Source of the DNA: Oidiodendron maius Zn
Lineage: Eukaryota; Ascomycota; Leotiomycetes; Myxotrichaceae
Direction: 5' to 3'
Assembly: GCA_000827325.1 (NCBI GenBank)
Contig: KN832871.1
Coordinates: 1,054,001 to 1,118,000, forward strand
Length of the DNA: 64,000 nt
Position numbers and translations under genes: made by a program. Positions 24,224 through 33,825 of this stretch are shown piece by piece (positions within the stretch are counted from its first letter, which is position 1; every line of letters starts with the position of its first letter). The notes beneath the pieces were generated by a model. That model was not told where the DNA came from and did no database searches. It saw nothing but the letters and a program-made list of their open reading frames with translations.

Positions 24224-26523
24224 ATGGCTTCTTTCGAGACGGTCCCCCGGACCAAGACGGGCTGGTGAGTTCTACGCACAACCAGTGTCTTTAAAAGGCT
24301 TCTATTCCGAGCTGCAACAGACCTGACTGACTCTGATTCCCAGCCAGTATTGTAGGATGAAGCACTTAAAATGCATGTCCCCCAGATCTCCCTCCGTCAC
24401 CAACCAGGCCTAGAATACCTACTGCCCGCCGAGGTCTCTCGGCTGTGGTTTGACAAAGGCACTGATAGTTTTGATACTTAGGTGACCAGGGATTTCCCAC
24501 ATGCGGTCGTTGCGAGGCATCTAGAATTGAGTGCGTTAGAGCCTATACATACCGCGCCCAGACTCGTATGCTTTCTCATCCCCACAACTGATCCGCTCTA
24601 ACTGTGAAAGATGACTTTGCGGGAGACGAGACATGGCTAGCTACGCCGAGCAGTCGTAAGTGCTTCACAATTTCCCGGCTCGTTTTTATTCCGTTCAATT
24701 CTCCGCATGGCTTCCTTCATGATGAAAGCTTCACTTTTAGCTCCTTGCTAACGTAACATAGTGACTTTCGTCGACGAGACGAGTGAGATTGCCAGCAACT
24801 ATGATGACGACTCTCCAGAGATGATTAGTCCACAATTTGAGGACAGAAACACCGATCCGTCCGTTTCGTCTGATACTGCATCTCAAGTCGAGACCCGGTC
24901 AATGGTTCGGTCTCTAAGGACAGCAGCGCTGTCATTTTCCAGCTCTAGCAGTCGCGCTAAGTCCTCTGAATCGGCTGTAAACTTCTCACAATCACTAGAG
25001 ATTCAAACTAGAACTCAATCGTTGCCATCGTACCCTCATACCTTATCTATCGACGAGTTGATAGACCAGCGAGCAACGCGATCTTCGCATCAACATGGCC
25101 ATCAGGCATACAACCAGGGCCATAGCGCTTCTAATCTTACAATTCCAGCAATATATTCCGACACCCCCATCTGGCCTCTAACCGACCCCTCTGAGGCTCT
25201 TTTGTTGCGCCACTTCGTGCAAAATCTTGCAACATGGGTAAGATGTGAAACCCCACCTCTAGTCATAGTAAAACGGCTGCTAATGACCTAATATAGCTGG
25301 ACCTGTGTGATCCGCTACAGCATTTCCAGACTGATGTTCCGCAAAGGGCGGCGACTTGTCGAATTTTGTTAAATGCAATATTTGCATTGTCTGCACGACA
25401 TTTGAACAGAATTGGTAACTATGATTCTTTTGCCTCAAATCGTTACCATCAGGAGTGCCTCAAAGTCCTCATACCTATGCTTAATGATACTGCCACTGTA
25501 TTGGATGAAAGTATCTTTGCTGCGACCATAATCTTACGAGTTTTAGAAGAGATTGACAGTGAGTGGTTACATATCATTAGCAAATTATCTAGCTAAGTCA
25601 CGTTAGTGCCGGAAACCAATTCGCAAAGCCATCTGCTTGGAATACAAGTATTTGTCAGTGCTCGAGATCCATACGCCTTTGGAGGCGGATTGGGCGAGGC
25701 CGCCTTTTGGGTGGGTCTGCGACAGGAGATATATAGCGCCATGATGAGGCACAAAACCATCCAGCTCAATCTTGAACACTGTATTGTGGACCGGACTATC
25801 AGTCCTGCCCCAGACTGGGCGTGGGCCAATAGAGCCGTTGTACATTGCGCAGATGTATTGAACTGTTGTTTTGGGGAGTTGGGCGTTTCGAATATAGGAT
25901 GGAGGGATCTTAAAGAGTATAACCGGCAATGGCATGCAGCGAAACCTGCTCCTTTCACCCCAATATACTACCGAAGCCCGGATCCTCTGAAAAGGGAAGC
26001 TTTCCCGGAAATTTGGTACTTCCAGCCTTGTCATAGTAAGTGCGTTTATAGGAGACTTGAAAGTATTACACTCACCAGTTCATAGTAATCGGCATCCAGC
26101 ATCACCTACTTGCGCAAATTATTCTCGCAATCTTTGATCCTAAGCTTCCTAGGGTAGGAGGAAGTCGAAGTTTTGCCGTCAAGGCAATGGAGGTATGTTC
26201 GCGTTTAGATTCACCAAACATACTAACATTCGGCAGTCTGAGGTAATGTCGAGCTTAAGGGAACTATGTGGGATTGGTCTGTATAATAGATGGACACCAC
26301 CAGGAATATTTACAGCATCGATGGGCATTGCCTTGTGTAAGTATTGAGTTAACAGAATTGAAATTATCTAATAGTCTCTACAGGCGGTGATCGATTTACC
26401 GACAGGATAGACCAAGAAGCTCTTCTCGATGTTTTGGTTAAAACAGAAAAGGACCACGCTCGTCCTACGGCGGCCATTCAACTCCAAATGAAAGAATCTT
26501 GGGGCTGGGTGACTAATGACTGA
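24224..26523 (+). CDS. Zn2Cys6 transcription factor, ten exons
   Basis: Nuclear regulator of 575 aa. Exons 24224..24264, 24344..24395, 24490..24565, 24611..24655, 24762..25237, 25297..25558, 25607..26035, 26086..26192, 26237..26336 and 26384..26523. The zinc cluster is spread over three exons: MASFETVPRTKTGC (its Cys codon split by the intron), then QYCRMKHLKC, then PTCGRCEASRIEC, giving C-x2-C-x6-C-x11-C-x2-C-x6-C. A Ser-rich linker follows, then a Fungal_trans_2-type region (PLTDPSEALLLRHFVQNLATW, NAIFALSARHLN). Read without splicing, the cluster region contains stops, so it could be taken for a pseudogene; the consistent phases argue against that. The exon 2/3 junction (donor GTCACC) is the least certain. 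Confidence 0.85.
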
Positions 26524-27007
26524 GGCTTTGTCTCCTAACTGAGGACCTAATTCCATTATCGACTAATTACTATATCGGTCTCTAGCTTGACGAACATAAA
26601 TTTGCTTGCCAAGGAATGAAATGGCAAGATTGCCATATTCCTAGCTGGGCCACACCGGGCACATAAATCTTGCCGCACTTTGCAGCGCATCTTGCAAGGT
26701 TCACTCCGTTATGATTCTATCAACGCTAAAAGCCAATCCAGGACAAATTTTGGTGGCTTAGTAGCGTACAAGGAGGCAGGAAGAGGAACTTTGTGTAGCA
26801 AAAAGATTTCAATACTTGAAAGATACCGAGGCCGAAGCTAAACCATCAATGTATCTTGATTCCCGTATTTACCCTACCAAAGACACTCTATAACACAAAC
26901 TCCTCCTCCCGAAATGCTGATAGAAGACACTTATTTAGCATTCCATTCAGGCTCCTGGCCGGGTAACACAACAACCCAAATACCAATCCCTGACACTTCA
27001 TCAACGT
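26524..27007. other. Convergent intergenic region
   Basis: 484 bp between the 3' ends of the Zn2Cys6 gene (plus) and the LDAF1-like gene (minus). Nothing further seen. Confidence 0.55.
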
Positions 27008-27578
27008 CTAATAACCGTCTCTAACCTCTCCTTTCACGCCTCCAATGCCATCCGTGCTCTTTGTGAAAACGGCCTTTCTGCCATTCGGTAGCAGCACCTC
27101 TGTATTGCCTCGTACGTTAACCGGTAGAATATTCCAGATCCATCTTGCAACTAAGAAGCTGCTCACGGCCCAAATCCAGACTGCGATTCCCAATGACACG
27201 GTGACGAAGAGGGTAGGAATGAGGAGGAGTAGCGCAATACCAATCCAGAATAGGGAGAAGAGGACTGCGACAACGAGGGACACGACGACAATTCCGGCAG
27301 CGAAGGAGACGAAGAGAAGGAGGGGGGTTAAGGACAAGGCGAACTGGATTGCGAGAAATGCCTGTATGATTTTGTTTCGCAGGTTAGAATATTCTTCAAT
27401 TGATCGCATTCAAGAAAAAAGTCTTGGGATGCGGAAGACGAACCGCGAGGATAGGCTGTTCATTCGCAAAGGAACTGATATTTGTGTAGATCTGTTGGCG
27501 TGTATCGGGCTTCACCACCGCATTGAGCAGCGATTGCACGCGGGCGATAATAGCGGAGGGCATATCTCGGACCGCCAT
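27008..27578 (-). CDS. Promethin/LDAF1-like lipid-droplet membrane protein
   Basis: Small membrane protein of 162 aa with four close hydrophobic stretches (FLAIQFALSLTPLLLFVSF, GIVVVSLVVAVLFSLFWIG, LLLLIPTLFVTVSLGIAVW and a fourth to WIWNIL). This matches fungal proteins related to promethin/LDAF1, partners of seipin in lipid-droplet formation at the ER. Exon 1 is 27444..27578 and exon 2 is 27008..27361; the 82-nt intron uses donor GTTCGT. The start ATG at 27576..27578 is chosen because the upstream in-frame codon is GTG. Assignment is by membrane pattern and family resemblance and is moderately sure. Confidence 0.75.
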
Positions 27579-27962
27579 CACGTCTATACCACTGGTCGGA
27601 GGTTGAATTTGATGAAAATATAAGATAAATAAAAAGCGAGAAAGATATCGTTATCTGACCGGCATTGTTGTTTGTTTGAATTCCCGAGCTGTCAGATCAG
27701 CATGGGAATCACTTTCCGCGGAATTACGTCAATCACGTGACACACCCCGCCTTTAGCTTGCACGGGAGTCTACGTTTACAGAACAATTACAATTATAAAA
27801 TACATTCAAAACATATTATTAATTATTTTAAATATATTAAAAACAGGCTAAAAACTTTAATTAATTTAATAAAAACGTTTATGGAACAATTATAAAACAT
27901 ACTTAAATCATATTCTTAAATAGCTTAAATATATTACAAACGGTTTAAAAAGATTAATTATA
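27579..27962. repeat. AT-rich stretch with a diverged ~90-bp tandem duplication
   Basis: The promoter side of the LDAF1-like gene passes into extremely AT-rich DNA from about 27772. Two related blocks begin with ACGTTTA.(C/G)GAACAATTA (27772 on and 27875 on) and share TTAAATATATTA and TTTAATTAA-like segments. The copia element is inserted at the end of the second block. Confidence 0.6.
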
Positions 27963-27967
27963 CAAGG

Positions 27968-28225
27968 TGTTGACTAGGTCCTAGGGCTTCGGGCACATTT
28001 ACACATACTACACATCTGCCTATTAGGCTGCTCACTGGTGCCTATAGGGTGACTAAGTGGGAGCCTATTTGGTGACTCAATTGAGTGTATAGTGTTGAGC
28101 ATAAAAGGCTCTAGTTCTCCTGAATCTCTTCTTACTTTAGTTGTCTCTGCATCACTTAATATAACACTGAGTTTCACCTTGATTCCTGACTACGACCTGT
28201 GCACCTATATTGCCTCAGTTCAAGA
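27968..28225 (+). repeat. 5' LTR of copia element
   Basis: 258 bp, beginning TGTTGACTAGG and ending CAGTTCAAGA. It has no perfect TG..CA ends, but both copies share the same boundaries, and these are confirmed by the CAAGG target duplication. Confidence 0.95.
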
Positions 28226-28236
28226 GGTTATGAGCC
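28226..28236 (+). other. Primer-binding site, initiator tRNA-Met anticodon region
   Basis: GGTTATGAGCC immediately follows the 5' LTR. It is the complement of the conserved initiator tRNA-Met anticodon loop segment GGCUCAUAACC. That matches the Drosophila copia mode of priming, where a 5' half-tRNA cut in the anticodon loop is used, rather than the 3' CCA end used by Ty1. Confidence 0.7.
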
Positions 28237-28289
28237 TGGCTGCCTTAGGTTAGTCGGAATCACCTAGATTCAACTCAAATCACTCGATT

Positions 28290-31200
28290 ATGGCCAATCA
28301 AGGCTCCAGCTCGATGTTCCTCCCTAAGCCGATGTGGCTAGAGGGAGAAGATAACTATGAAGACTGGAAGGATAATATAACCCTATTCCTAGGCTCGAAG
28401 GGACTAGCCAAGTTCATCATAAAGGGGTCGATCATACCTGAATCGGATGAAGTCGACTGCCAGAGGATGACATGCGCAATGTCAATCAAAGGGTCAGTTC
28501 ACCCTGAACCAGCTGTAGGACTTAAGGGGGTTACAGATCCAGCCGAAATGATACGCCTACTCGACCAGAGGTACACCTCAACTAGGTGGAACCTTAAGCA
28601 CAAGCATTTGACTGAATATAACACCTTGAGGGTCGAACACCACGACTCGATTGGTGCATTCATTGACCAATACAAGGCCCTTAAGTCAAAGCTTGATATG
28701 ATTGGACTACCCCTACCAGAGGAGGTTTATACGATCAACTTCATTGCACTCCTAGACGCACAATACCCTGTATGGGCAGACCGGCAAAGGTCTAATGCGC
28801 GCAAAACATCACCAATACTACTAGACCTAATAGCTGATATCCTAGACGAATCCCGGAAAGCGGAAAAACCAACGACTGCACTATATAGTGGAAAGCCAGC
28901 TGCTAATAAGGGACGCAAGGGTGGTGGAAATAAGGAGGCAGTCAAATGCGGCCACTGTAAAAAGGATGGCCATCATGACAACAGCTGCTGGGCAAAGCAC
29001 CCTGAACTAAGACCCTCTAGGGGCAAGAGCCAGAAGAAGAAGGATGACGACGAGGACGATACTCCAGCACTCTCAGTAATGGCCCTTTTGACTAAGTCAG
29101 GGCTAGACCGACACTCCTGGTGTTTCGATAATGGTGCAGCATTGCATATTACGCATACACGTGCCAACTTTAAGTCATACGCTCCAAACGACGGGTCTTT
29201 ACCGACTGTATTAACGGCCAATGGACCTGCTAAGCCACTAGGCAGTGGCACAGTCAGAATGGAGATCGAGGGTGTTGATAGCAAGCCTCTGAAGCTAGAG
29301 CTAAAGGATGTATTGCACTTACCCTCTACACCGATCAACCTCTTCTCTGGACAGCTGTTTGAAAAAAGCACTAGGGGAGGCTACCTTAAGAAGGGAGTCC
29401 TCTATACTGGTAGCGATGAACCAGTAGCTCTGATCGAGACTACTGAGTCAGGGCACTTCCTAAAGGTAGTGAAGGAGCCTATGTTTATACATGCATTATT
29501 AAGCTCAGTGAAGCCGAAGCCCTTAGACCTGTGGCATAGACGTCTACTACATACCTCAATTGATAAGGTAAAAGAGACAGCACAGATAACAAAGGGTATA
29601 TCGATTAAAGCCAGCCAATCAGAGCTAGAGCTAGAGCCAAGCCTGTGCCGCATATGCCAGGTGGCTAATTCGATTCGGAATGTATCACGTACACCTCAAT
29701 TAAGGCGACGGAACGCATTTGAGCTAGTGCATGTCGATATTGAGAAGATATCACCAGTCGGCTTCAATAGCCACACATGGGCCAGCCTATTCACAGATGA
29801 TGCAACGCATGCTAGGTGGGCCTGGTCCTTTAAGAATAAGGGTGATGCACATCATTCAATTGTGCATTTCAACCAACTGGTTAAGACGCAGTGGAATGCC
29901 ACTGTAAAGGCGTATCGAATTGATGGGGGTAAGGAGTATGGTGGACATAAGCTAGCCCAGCACCTAAAGGAGCATGGAATACTGGCTGAGGTCACCACTC
30001 CCTATACACCAGAACAGAATGGTGTTGCAGAGCGTACGAACCGCACGATATTCAGCAAGGTAAGAAGTACCATTGAGGACTCTGACCTGCCACCAGAATT
30101 GTGGCCTGAAATACTGCTAGGTGCAGTGCACGTTACGAATCGTATAGCCACCTCATCACTTGATAAGATGACTCCAGCTGAAGCATTTAAACGCCAGGTC
30201 CAACCAGGACTACAAGACGCTGACTACTCGCCGGATATCAGCCACCTACATGTCCTAGGCTGTAAGGTGTATGTGAATATCCCTAAGGAGAGACAGGTCA
30301 AGAGCGCAAAACTAGCCCCTTACGCTGAGGAAGGCTACCTAGTAGGGTTTGAGGGGAGTAAGATATACCGCGTCTACCTCCCAGGCAGGGCTCAAAAGAT
30401 TGTACGATCATCACACTGTGTATTTGATGAATCAGAGCCTCAAGACCCTGAAGAACCTGAAACCCCTGAAAACACAGATGATTTAACCCGGCCGCCGGGG
30501 GAAATCAGATATATCCCTAAAGCTACTAGCCAAGGGGAAGACGGTGGCCTTGATCAGGAATACGACCCCCTCTCGACTATAGTAGTCGATACAGAGGTAG
30601 AACAGGAGGATAGTGACAGTGATCCTGATACTAATCCAGGGCCTGTACCTAGAGGGAGAGGTCGACCAAAAGGATCAAAGAATAAGCCAAGAGCTTCGGA
30701 ACCACCGACTATTCAACTAGGTTCAGAAACACCTAGTCAGACAGGACTACCTGATCAAATCGATCAAGAGGAGCCTAGTCAGGGGAGTGAGGAGGCACCT
30801 CAGGGTAGCCAGGACCAGCCTCCCCTAGATCTCTCAAATCATCCAAACCAACGGATCACTCGATCACATACCCAGGGTAATCCAGCCCTATTCGCAACTG
30901 CCTTACTAGCCACACAGGTTAGTGGATATATAGCAGCTGTTTCGGACCAAGAGGAGCCGAAAACAGTCCAGGAGGCTAAGGACTCACCTGACTGGCCAGA
31001 GTGGCTGGAAGCTATGCATACAGAGCTAAGGTCCCTGATTAAAAATCAGACCTGGAGAGCTATATCAGTCAGCAAGGGCCGCCTTAAAGCCCAGGGCAAG
31101 AAGGCCCTAGGTGCTAAGTGGGTATTCAAGATCAAGCGTGGTGCTGATAACCAGATTATCCAGTATAAGGCACGCTGGGTAGTCAAAGGATATGAACAAC

Positions 31201-32540
31201 GATATGGCCTGGATTATGATCAAACCTTTGCTGGCGTTGTACGTGCAGCCACCTGGAGGATCGTCCTAGGGCTAGCAGTGGTAAACAACTGGGCAGTAGA
31301 CCAGATGGACGTCAAATCAGCCTTCCTGCATGGTGATATTGATGAAGAAGTCCATGTTGAACTACCTGAAGGCTCAGAGCTGTTCCCTGATATATTCGAC
31401 TCAGAGGATACAGTCCTATTACTCCAAAAGGCCTTATATGGTCTGAAACAGTCGCCTCGACTCTGGCAACTTACCCTGAAAGCAGCCCTTAAAAGGCTAG
31501 GGTACCTGCCCTTAACTGCGGATCAATGTGTATATCAATGCACTGATACAGGCTTGATAATCATTACATACGTGGATGATTTCCTGCTAATCGGACCGCA
31601 AGAGGGGCTTAAGAAGCTGAAGCAGCAGCTATCAGAGGCCTTTGATATGAAAGACCTAGGCCAGTGCCACTACTTCTTAGGGGTCAGGTTTATATGGGAC
31701 AAACAGAGGCACCAGGTGACCCTCTGTCAGGATGCATATGTGTATAAGACTCTAGATCAGTTCGGCATGCTAGAATGCAGAGCTGTATTAACACCCCTTG
31801 ATCCAGGGGCCAGCGAATCGCTAGTCCCCTACCAGGGAACAGCCTCCGAGGATCAAATCAAGCTCTATCAGTCTCTGGTTGGAAGAATCAATTACCTAGC
31901 CACTCAGACAAGGTGTGATATTGCATTCACAGCCTCCATATTATCACGGTTCCTGGTTAATCCAGCACCAGCTCATATTAAATCAGCCAAAAGGGTTCTG
32001 CAGTACCTTAAGGGAACCATAATGTATGGTATCACCTATAGAGGCATGCAGGGACTAGACATCAGGCTATATACAGACTCTGATTATGCTGGAGACCGAT
32101 ACACATACAGGTCGACTAGTGGATACGTGAGCTTTGTAGCAGGAGGGCCAGTATCATGGCAATCGAAGCGACAGTCGGTAGTTGCTCAGTCTAGTACAGA
32201 GGCTGAGTATATAGCCATGTCAGAATCAACTAAAGAGGCAACCTGGATACGTTACCTCCTGGAGGGATTAGAATATAAGGGTCAGGACTTGAACCCTATT
32301 ACCCTATATGGAGACAACCAGGGCGCACTCTCATTAGCTGAAAACCCCACCTTTCATCGCGGAAGCAAGCATATAGCTGTCCGCTACCACCTAATACGCC
32401 AGGAAGTCGAAGAGGGTAGGCTACGACTAGCCTACATACCTACAGATCGTATGCCAGCTGACGGCCTAACTAAGGCCCTGAAATCACCAGCACATGCAAG
32501 GTTTATACGACTTCTAACGCTGGTAAAGGAGGTCAAATAA
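28290..32540 (+). CDS. Copia gag-pol polyprotein, 1416 aa
   Basis: Order of domains is Ty1/copia: gag; zinc knuckle CGHCKKDGHHDNSC (C-x2-C-x4-H-x4-C, about residue 219); protease around WCFDNGAALHIT (about 279), where Asn takes the usual Ser/Thr place; HHCC zinc finger (WHRRLLH near 413, CRIC near 453); integrase D-D-E with D in HVDIEK (about 482), D in RIDGGKEYGG (about 545) and E in NGVAER 36 residues on; an AT-hook-like RGRGRPKGSKNKPR (about 787); reverse transcriptase with MDVKSAFLHG, LYGLKQSPRLW and YVDD (about 1093); and RNase H with TDSDYAGD and SSTEAEYIA. Gag and pol are in one frame with no frameshift. No defects seen. Confidence 0.96.
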   Translation: MANQGSSSMFLPKPMWLEGEDNYEDWKDNITLFLGSKGLAKFIIKGSIIPESDEVDCQRMTCAMSIKGSVHPEPAVGLKGVTDPAEMIRLLDQRYTSTRWNLKHKHLTEYNTLRVEHHDSIGAFIDQYKALKSKLDMIGLPLPEEVYTINFIALLDAQYPVWADRQRSNARKTSPILLDLIADILDESRKAEKPTTALYSGKPAANKGRKGGGNKEAVKCGHCKKDGHHDNSCWAKHPELRPSRGKSQKKKDDDEDDTPALSVMALLTKSGLDRHSWCFDNGAALHITHTRANFKSYAPNDGSLPTVLTANGPAKPLGSGTVRMEIEGVDSKPLKLELKDVLHLPSTPINLFSGQLFEKSTRGGYLKKGVLYTGSDEPVALIETTESGHFLKVVKEPMFIHALLSSVKPKPLDLWHRRLLHTSIDKVKETAQITKGISIKASQSELELEPSLCRICQVANSIRNVSRTPQLRRRNAFELVHVDIEKISPVGFNSHTWASLFTDDATHARWAWSFKNKGDAHHSIVHFNQLVKTQWNATVKAYRIDGGKEYGGHKLAQHLKEHGILAEVTTPYTPEQNGVAERTNRTIFSKVRSTIEDSDLPPELWPEILLGAVHVTNRIATSSLDKMTPAEAFKRQVQPGLQDADYSPDISHLHVLGCKVYVNIPKERQVKSAKLAPYAEEGYLVGFEGSKIYRVYLPGRAQKIVRSSHCVFDESEPQDPEEPETPENTDDLTRPPGEIRYIPKATSQGEDGGLDQEYDPLSTIVVDTEVEQEDSDSDPDTNPGPVPRGRGRPKGSKNKPRASEPPTIQLGSETPSQTGLPDQIDQEEPSQGSEEAPQGSQDQPPLDLSNHPNQRITRSHTQGNPALFATALLATQVSGYIAAVSDQEEPKTVQEAKDSPDWPEWLEAMHTELRSLIKNQTWRAISVSKGRLKAQGKKALGAKWVFKIKRGADNQIIQYKARWVVKGYEQRYGLDYDQTFAGVVRAATWRIVLGLAVVNNWAVDQMDVKSAFLHGDIDEEVHVELPEGSELFPDIFDSEDTVLLLQKALYGLKQSPRLWQLTLKAALKRLGYLPLTADQCVYQCTDTGLIIITYVDDFLLIGPQEGLKKLKQQLSEAFDMKDLGQCHYFLGVRFIWDKQRHQVTLCQDAYVYKTLDQFGMLECRAVLTPLDPGASESLVPYQGTASEDQIKLYQSLVGRINYLATQTRCDIAFTASILSRFLVNPAPAHIKSAKRVLQYLKGTIMYGITYRGMQGLDIRLYTDSDYAGDRYTYRSTSGYVSFVAGGPVSWQSKRQSVVAQSSTEAEYIAMSESTKEATWIRYLLEGLEYKGQDLNPITLYGDNQGALSLAENPTFHRGSKHIAVRYHLIRQEVEEGRLRLAYIPTDRMPADGLTKALKSPAHARFIRLLTLVKEVK

Positions 32541-32607
32541 GGAGGGTAGTCGAGGTGTTTTCACTCAGTCAGGAAGTATTAGCTGAAGTGTATATATGCA
32601 CTTAGCC

Positions 32608-32614
32608 AGGGGAG
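32608..32614 (+). other. Polypurine tract
   Basis: AGGGGAG abuts the 3' LTR, the expected plus-strand primer position. The same run precedes the LTR of the truncated copy at 34106. Confidence 0.75.
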
Positions 32615-32872
32615 TGTTGACTAGGTCCTAGGGCTTCGGGCACATTTACACATACTACACATCTGCCTATTAGGCTGCTCACTGGTGCCTATAGGGTGAC
32701 TAAGTGGGAGCCTATTTGGTGACTCAATTGAGTGTATAGTGTTGAGCATAAAAGGCTCTAGTTCTCCTGAATCTCTTCTTACTTTAGTTGTCTCTGCATC
32801 ACTTAATATAACACTGAGTTTCACCTTGATTCCTGACTACGACCTGTGCACCTATATTGCCTCAGTTCAAGA
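32615..32872 (+). repeat. 3' LTR of copia element
   Basis: 258 bp, identical by eye to the 5' LTR, and followed by the target duplication CAAGG at 32873..32877. Confidence 0.95.
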
Positions 32873-33002
32873 CAAGGTATATTGTACTAAAAGGTATAGA
32901 AAATCATCGAATTGCTCTAGAAGCTAACTAAAAATATTGGGTATTGTCCTATAACGCCTTAATTTGTTTTTAAAACAATTAAAAAACATTTGAATTTGTT
33001 TC

Positions 33003-33568
33003 CTAATTGTCTCCAGTCTGCTCCTGTTCCCTTTCCTCTTCTTCTTCATCTTCATCTTCTTCTTCATCTTCATCTTCTTCTTCATCTTCATCTTCTTCTT
33101 CATCTTCATCTTCTTCTTCATCTTCATCTTCTTCTTCATCTTCATCTTCTTCTTCATCTTCATCTTCTTCTTCATCTTCATCTTCTTCTTCATCTTCATC
33201 TTCTTCTTCATCTTCATCTTCTTCTTCATCTCCTTCTTCCTCATTTTCTGGCTGAAAGAAGCAGGTAACAACCTAGCATCCATATATATCATCCCAATCA
33301 TCCTAGTCCATATTAGGACATTCTGAAAACAATTAGAAAACATATAGACAGCAAATTCAACATATTTTATACATACTTGTTTTAGCTGTCTTGTAGTTAT
33401 CACATTTCCCTTTCTTACCAGGCAATCCATATATACAACGCATTTCTGTCAAGTTTGGCTGGAATCAAAACAATTAGAAACCGTTTTCCATGTCTTTAGA
33501 GTTTAGACCTACATGGTTGACACCCTTCTTGGTGATCACAGGAACATTTCTCTTTAGGATAGTACATC
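33003..33568 (-). pseudogene. Remnant of an intron-containing gene with acidic repeat tail
   Basis: On the minus strand a coding fragment (VPVITKKGVNH) splices over a 54-nt GT-AG intron (33459..33512) to PNLTEMRCIYGLPGKKGKC, then over a second 54-nt intron (33323..33376) to KCPNMD. A TAG stop follows, then DDWDDIYGC, then a long Glu/Asp array (EEEDED units) ending EREQEQTGDN and a stop at 33003. Both introns have CTAAT branch-like sites before TTTTCAG or TTCCAG. The stop and the missing 5' end suggest decay. I do not recognise the family. An alternative is a real gene with a further short intron over the TAG. Confidence 0.4.
33038..33235. repeat. 18-bp tandem array (about 11 units)
   Basis: Units of TTCTTCTTCATCTTCATC on the plus strand. 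Read on the minus strand in the frame of the gene remnant they give the acidic hexapeptide EEEDED. The period is a whole number of codons, so the array could change length without shifting the frame. Confidence 0.9.
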
Positions 33569-33630
33569 CGCAAAAGTTTTCAGCTGATTTTGACGTCAAT
33601 GACGGCTTGACGGATCAGCTTATGCTCCTT

Positions 33631-33810
33631 ATTTTGACGCGTTTGACAGCCTACCTAATTATTTTGACGTGTTTGACAGTCCACTTAATTATTTTGACGC
33701 GTTTGACGGCCCACTTAATTATTTTGACAGGTTTGACGGGTTTGACGGGTTTGACGGGTTTGACGAGTTTGACAGGTTTGACAGGCTTAATGAGTTTAAT
33801 GGATTTAATA
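33631..33810. repeat. Nested minisatellite built on TTTGACG
   Basis: Three 30-bp units (33631, 33661 and 33691, each beginning ATTTTGAC and ending CTAATT or CTTAATT) run into about nine 9-bp units of GGTTTGACG and variants (33729 to about 33810). The block then closes with the same CCTACTTAATTATTA end as the 30-mers, so the 9-mers look like an expansion inside a fourth 30-mer. The block joins directly onto the truncated copia copy. Confidence 0.85.
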
Positions 33811-33825
33811 GCCTACTTAATTATT

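Larger units (their letters stand above)
27968..32872 (+). mobile_element. Intact Ty1/copia LTR retrotransposon, 4905 bp
   Basis: Complete element with two 258-bp LTRs that I found identical by eye, a single uninterrupted 1416-codon gag-pol frame, a primer site directly after the 5' LTR and a purine tract directly before the 3' LTR. It is flanked by the 5-bp target duplication CAAGG (27963..27967 and 32873..32877). Identical LTRs, a perfect target duplication and an open frame indicate a very recent insertion that may still be mobile. It sits in an AT-rich pocket between the LDAF1-like and LDAH-type genes and interrupts neither. A related, diverged, truncated copy lies 1 kb downstream. Confidence 0.97.

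Noticed and set aside
24344-24430. Zn2Cys6 gene as a pseudogene because of an in-frame TAG after TNQA
   Set aside because: An intron with donor GTCACC and acceptor CCAG removes the stop, completes the six-cysteine cluster, and the following eight exons are all in phase.
33007-33255. Plus-strand poly-serine or His/Leu-rich proteins over the 18-bp array
   Set aside because: Artefact of the repeat read in the other frames; the minus-strand acidic frame fits adjoining coding sequence.
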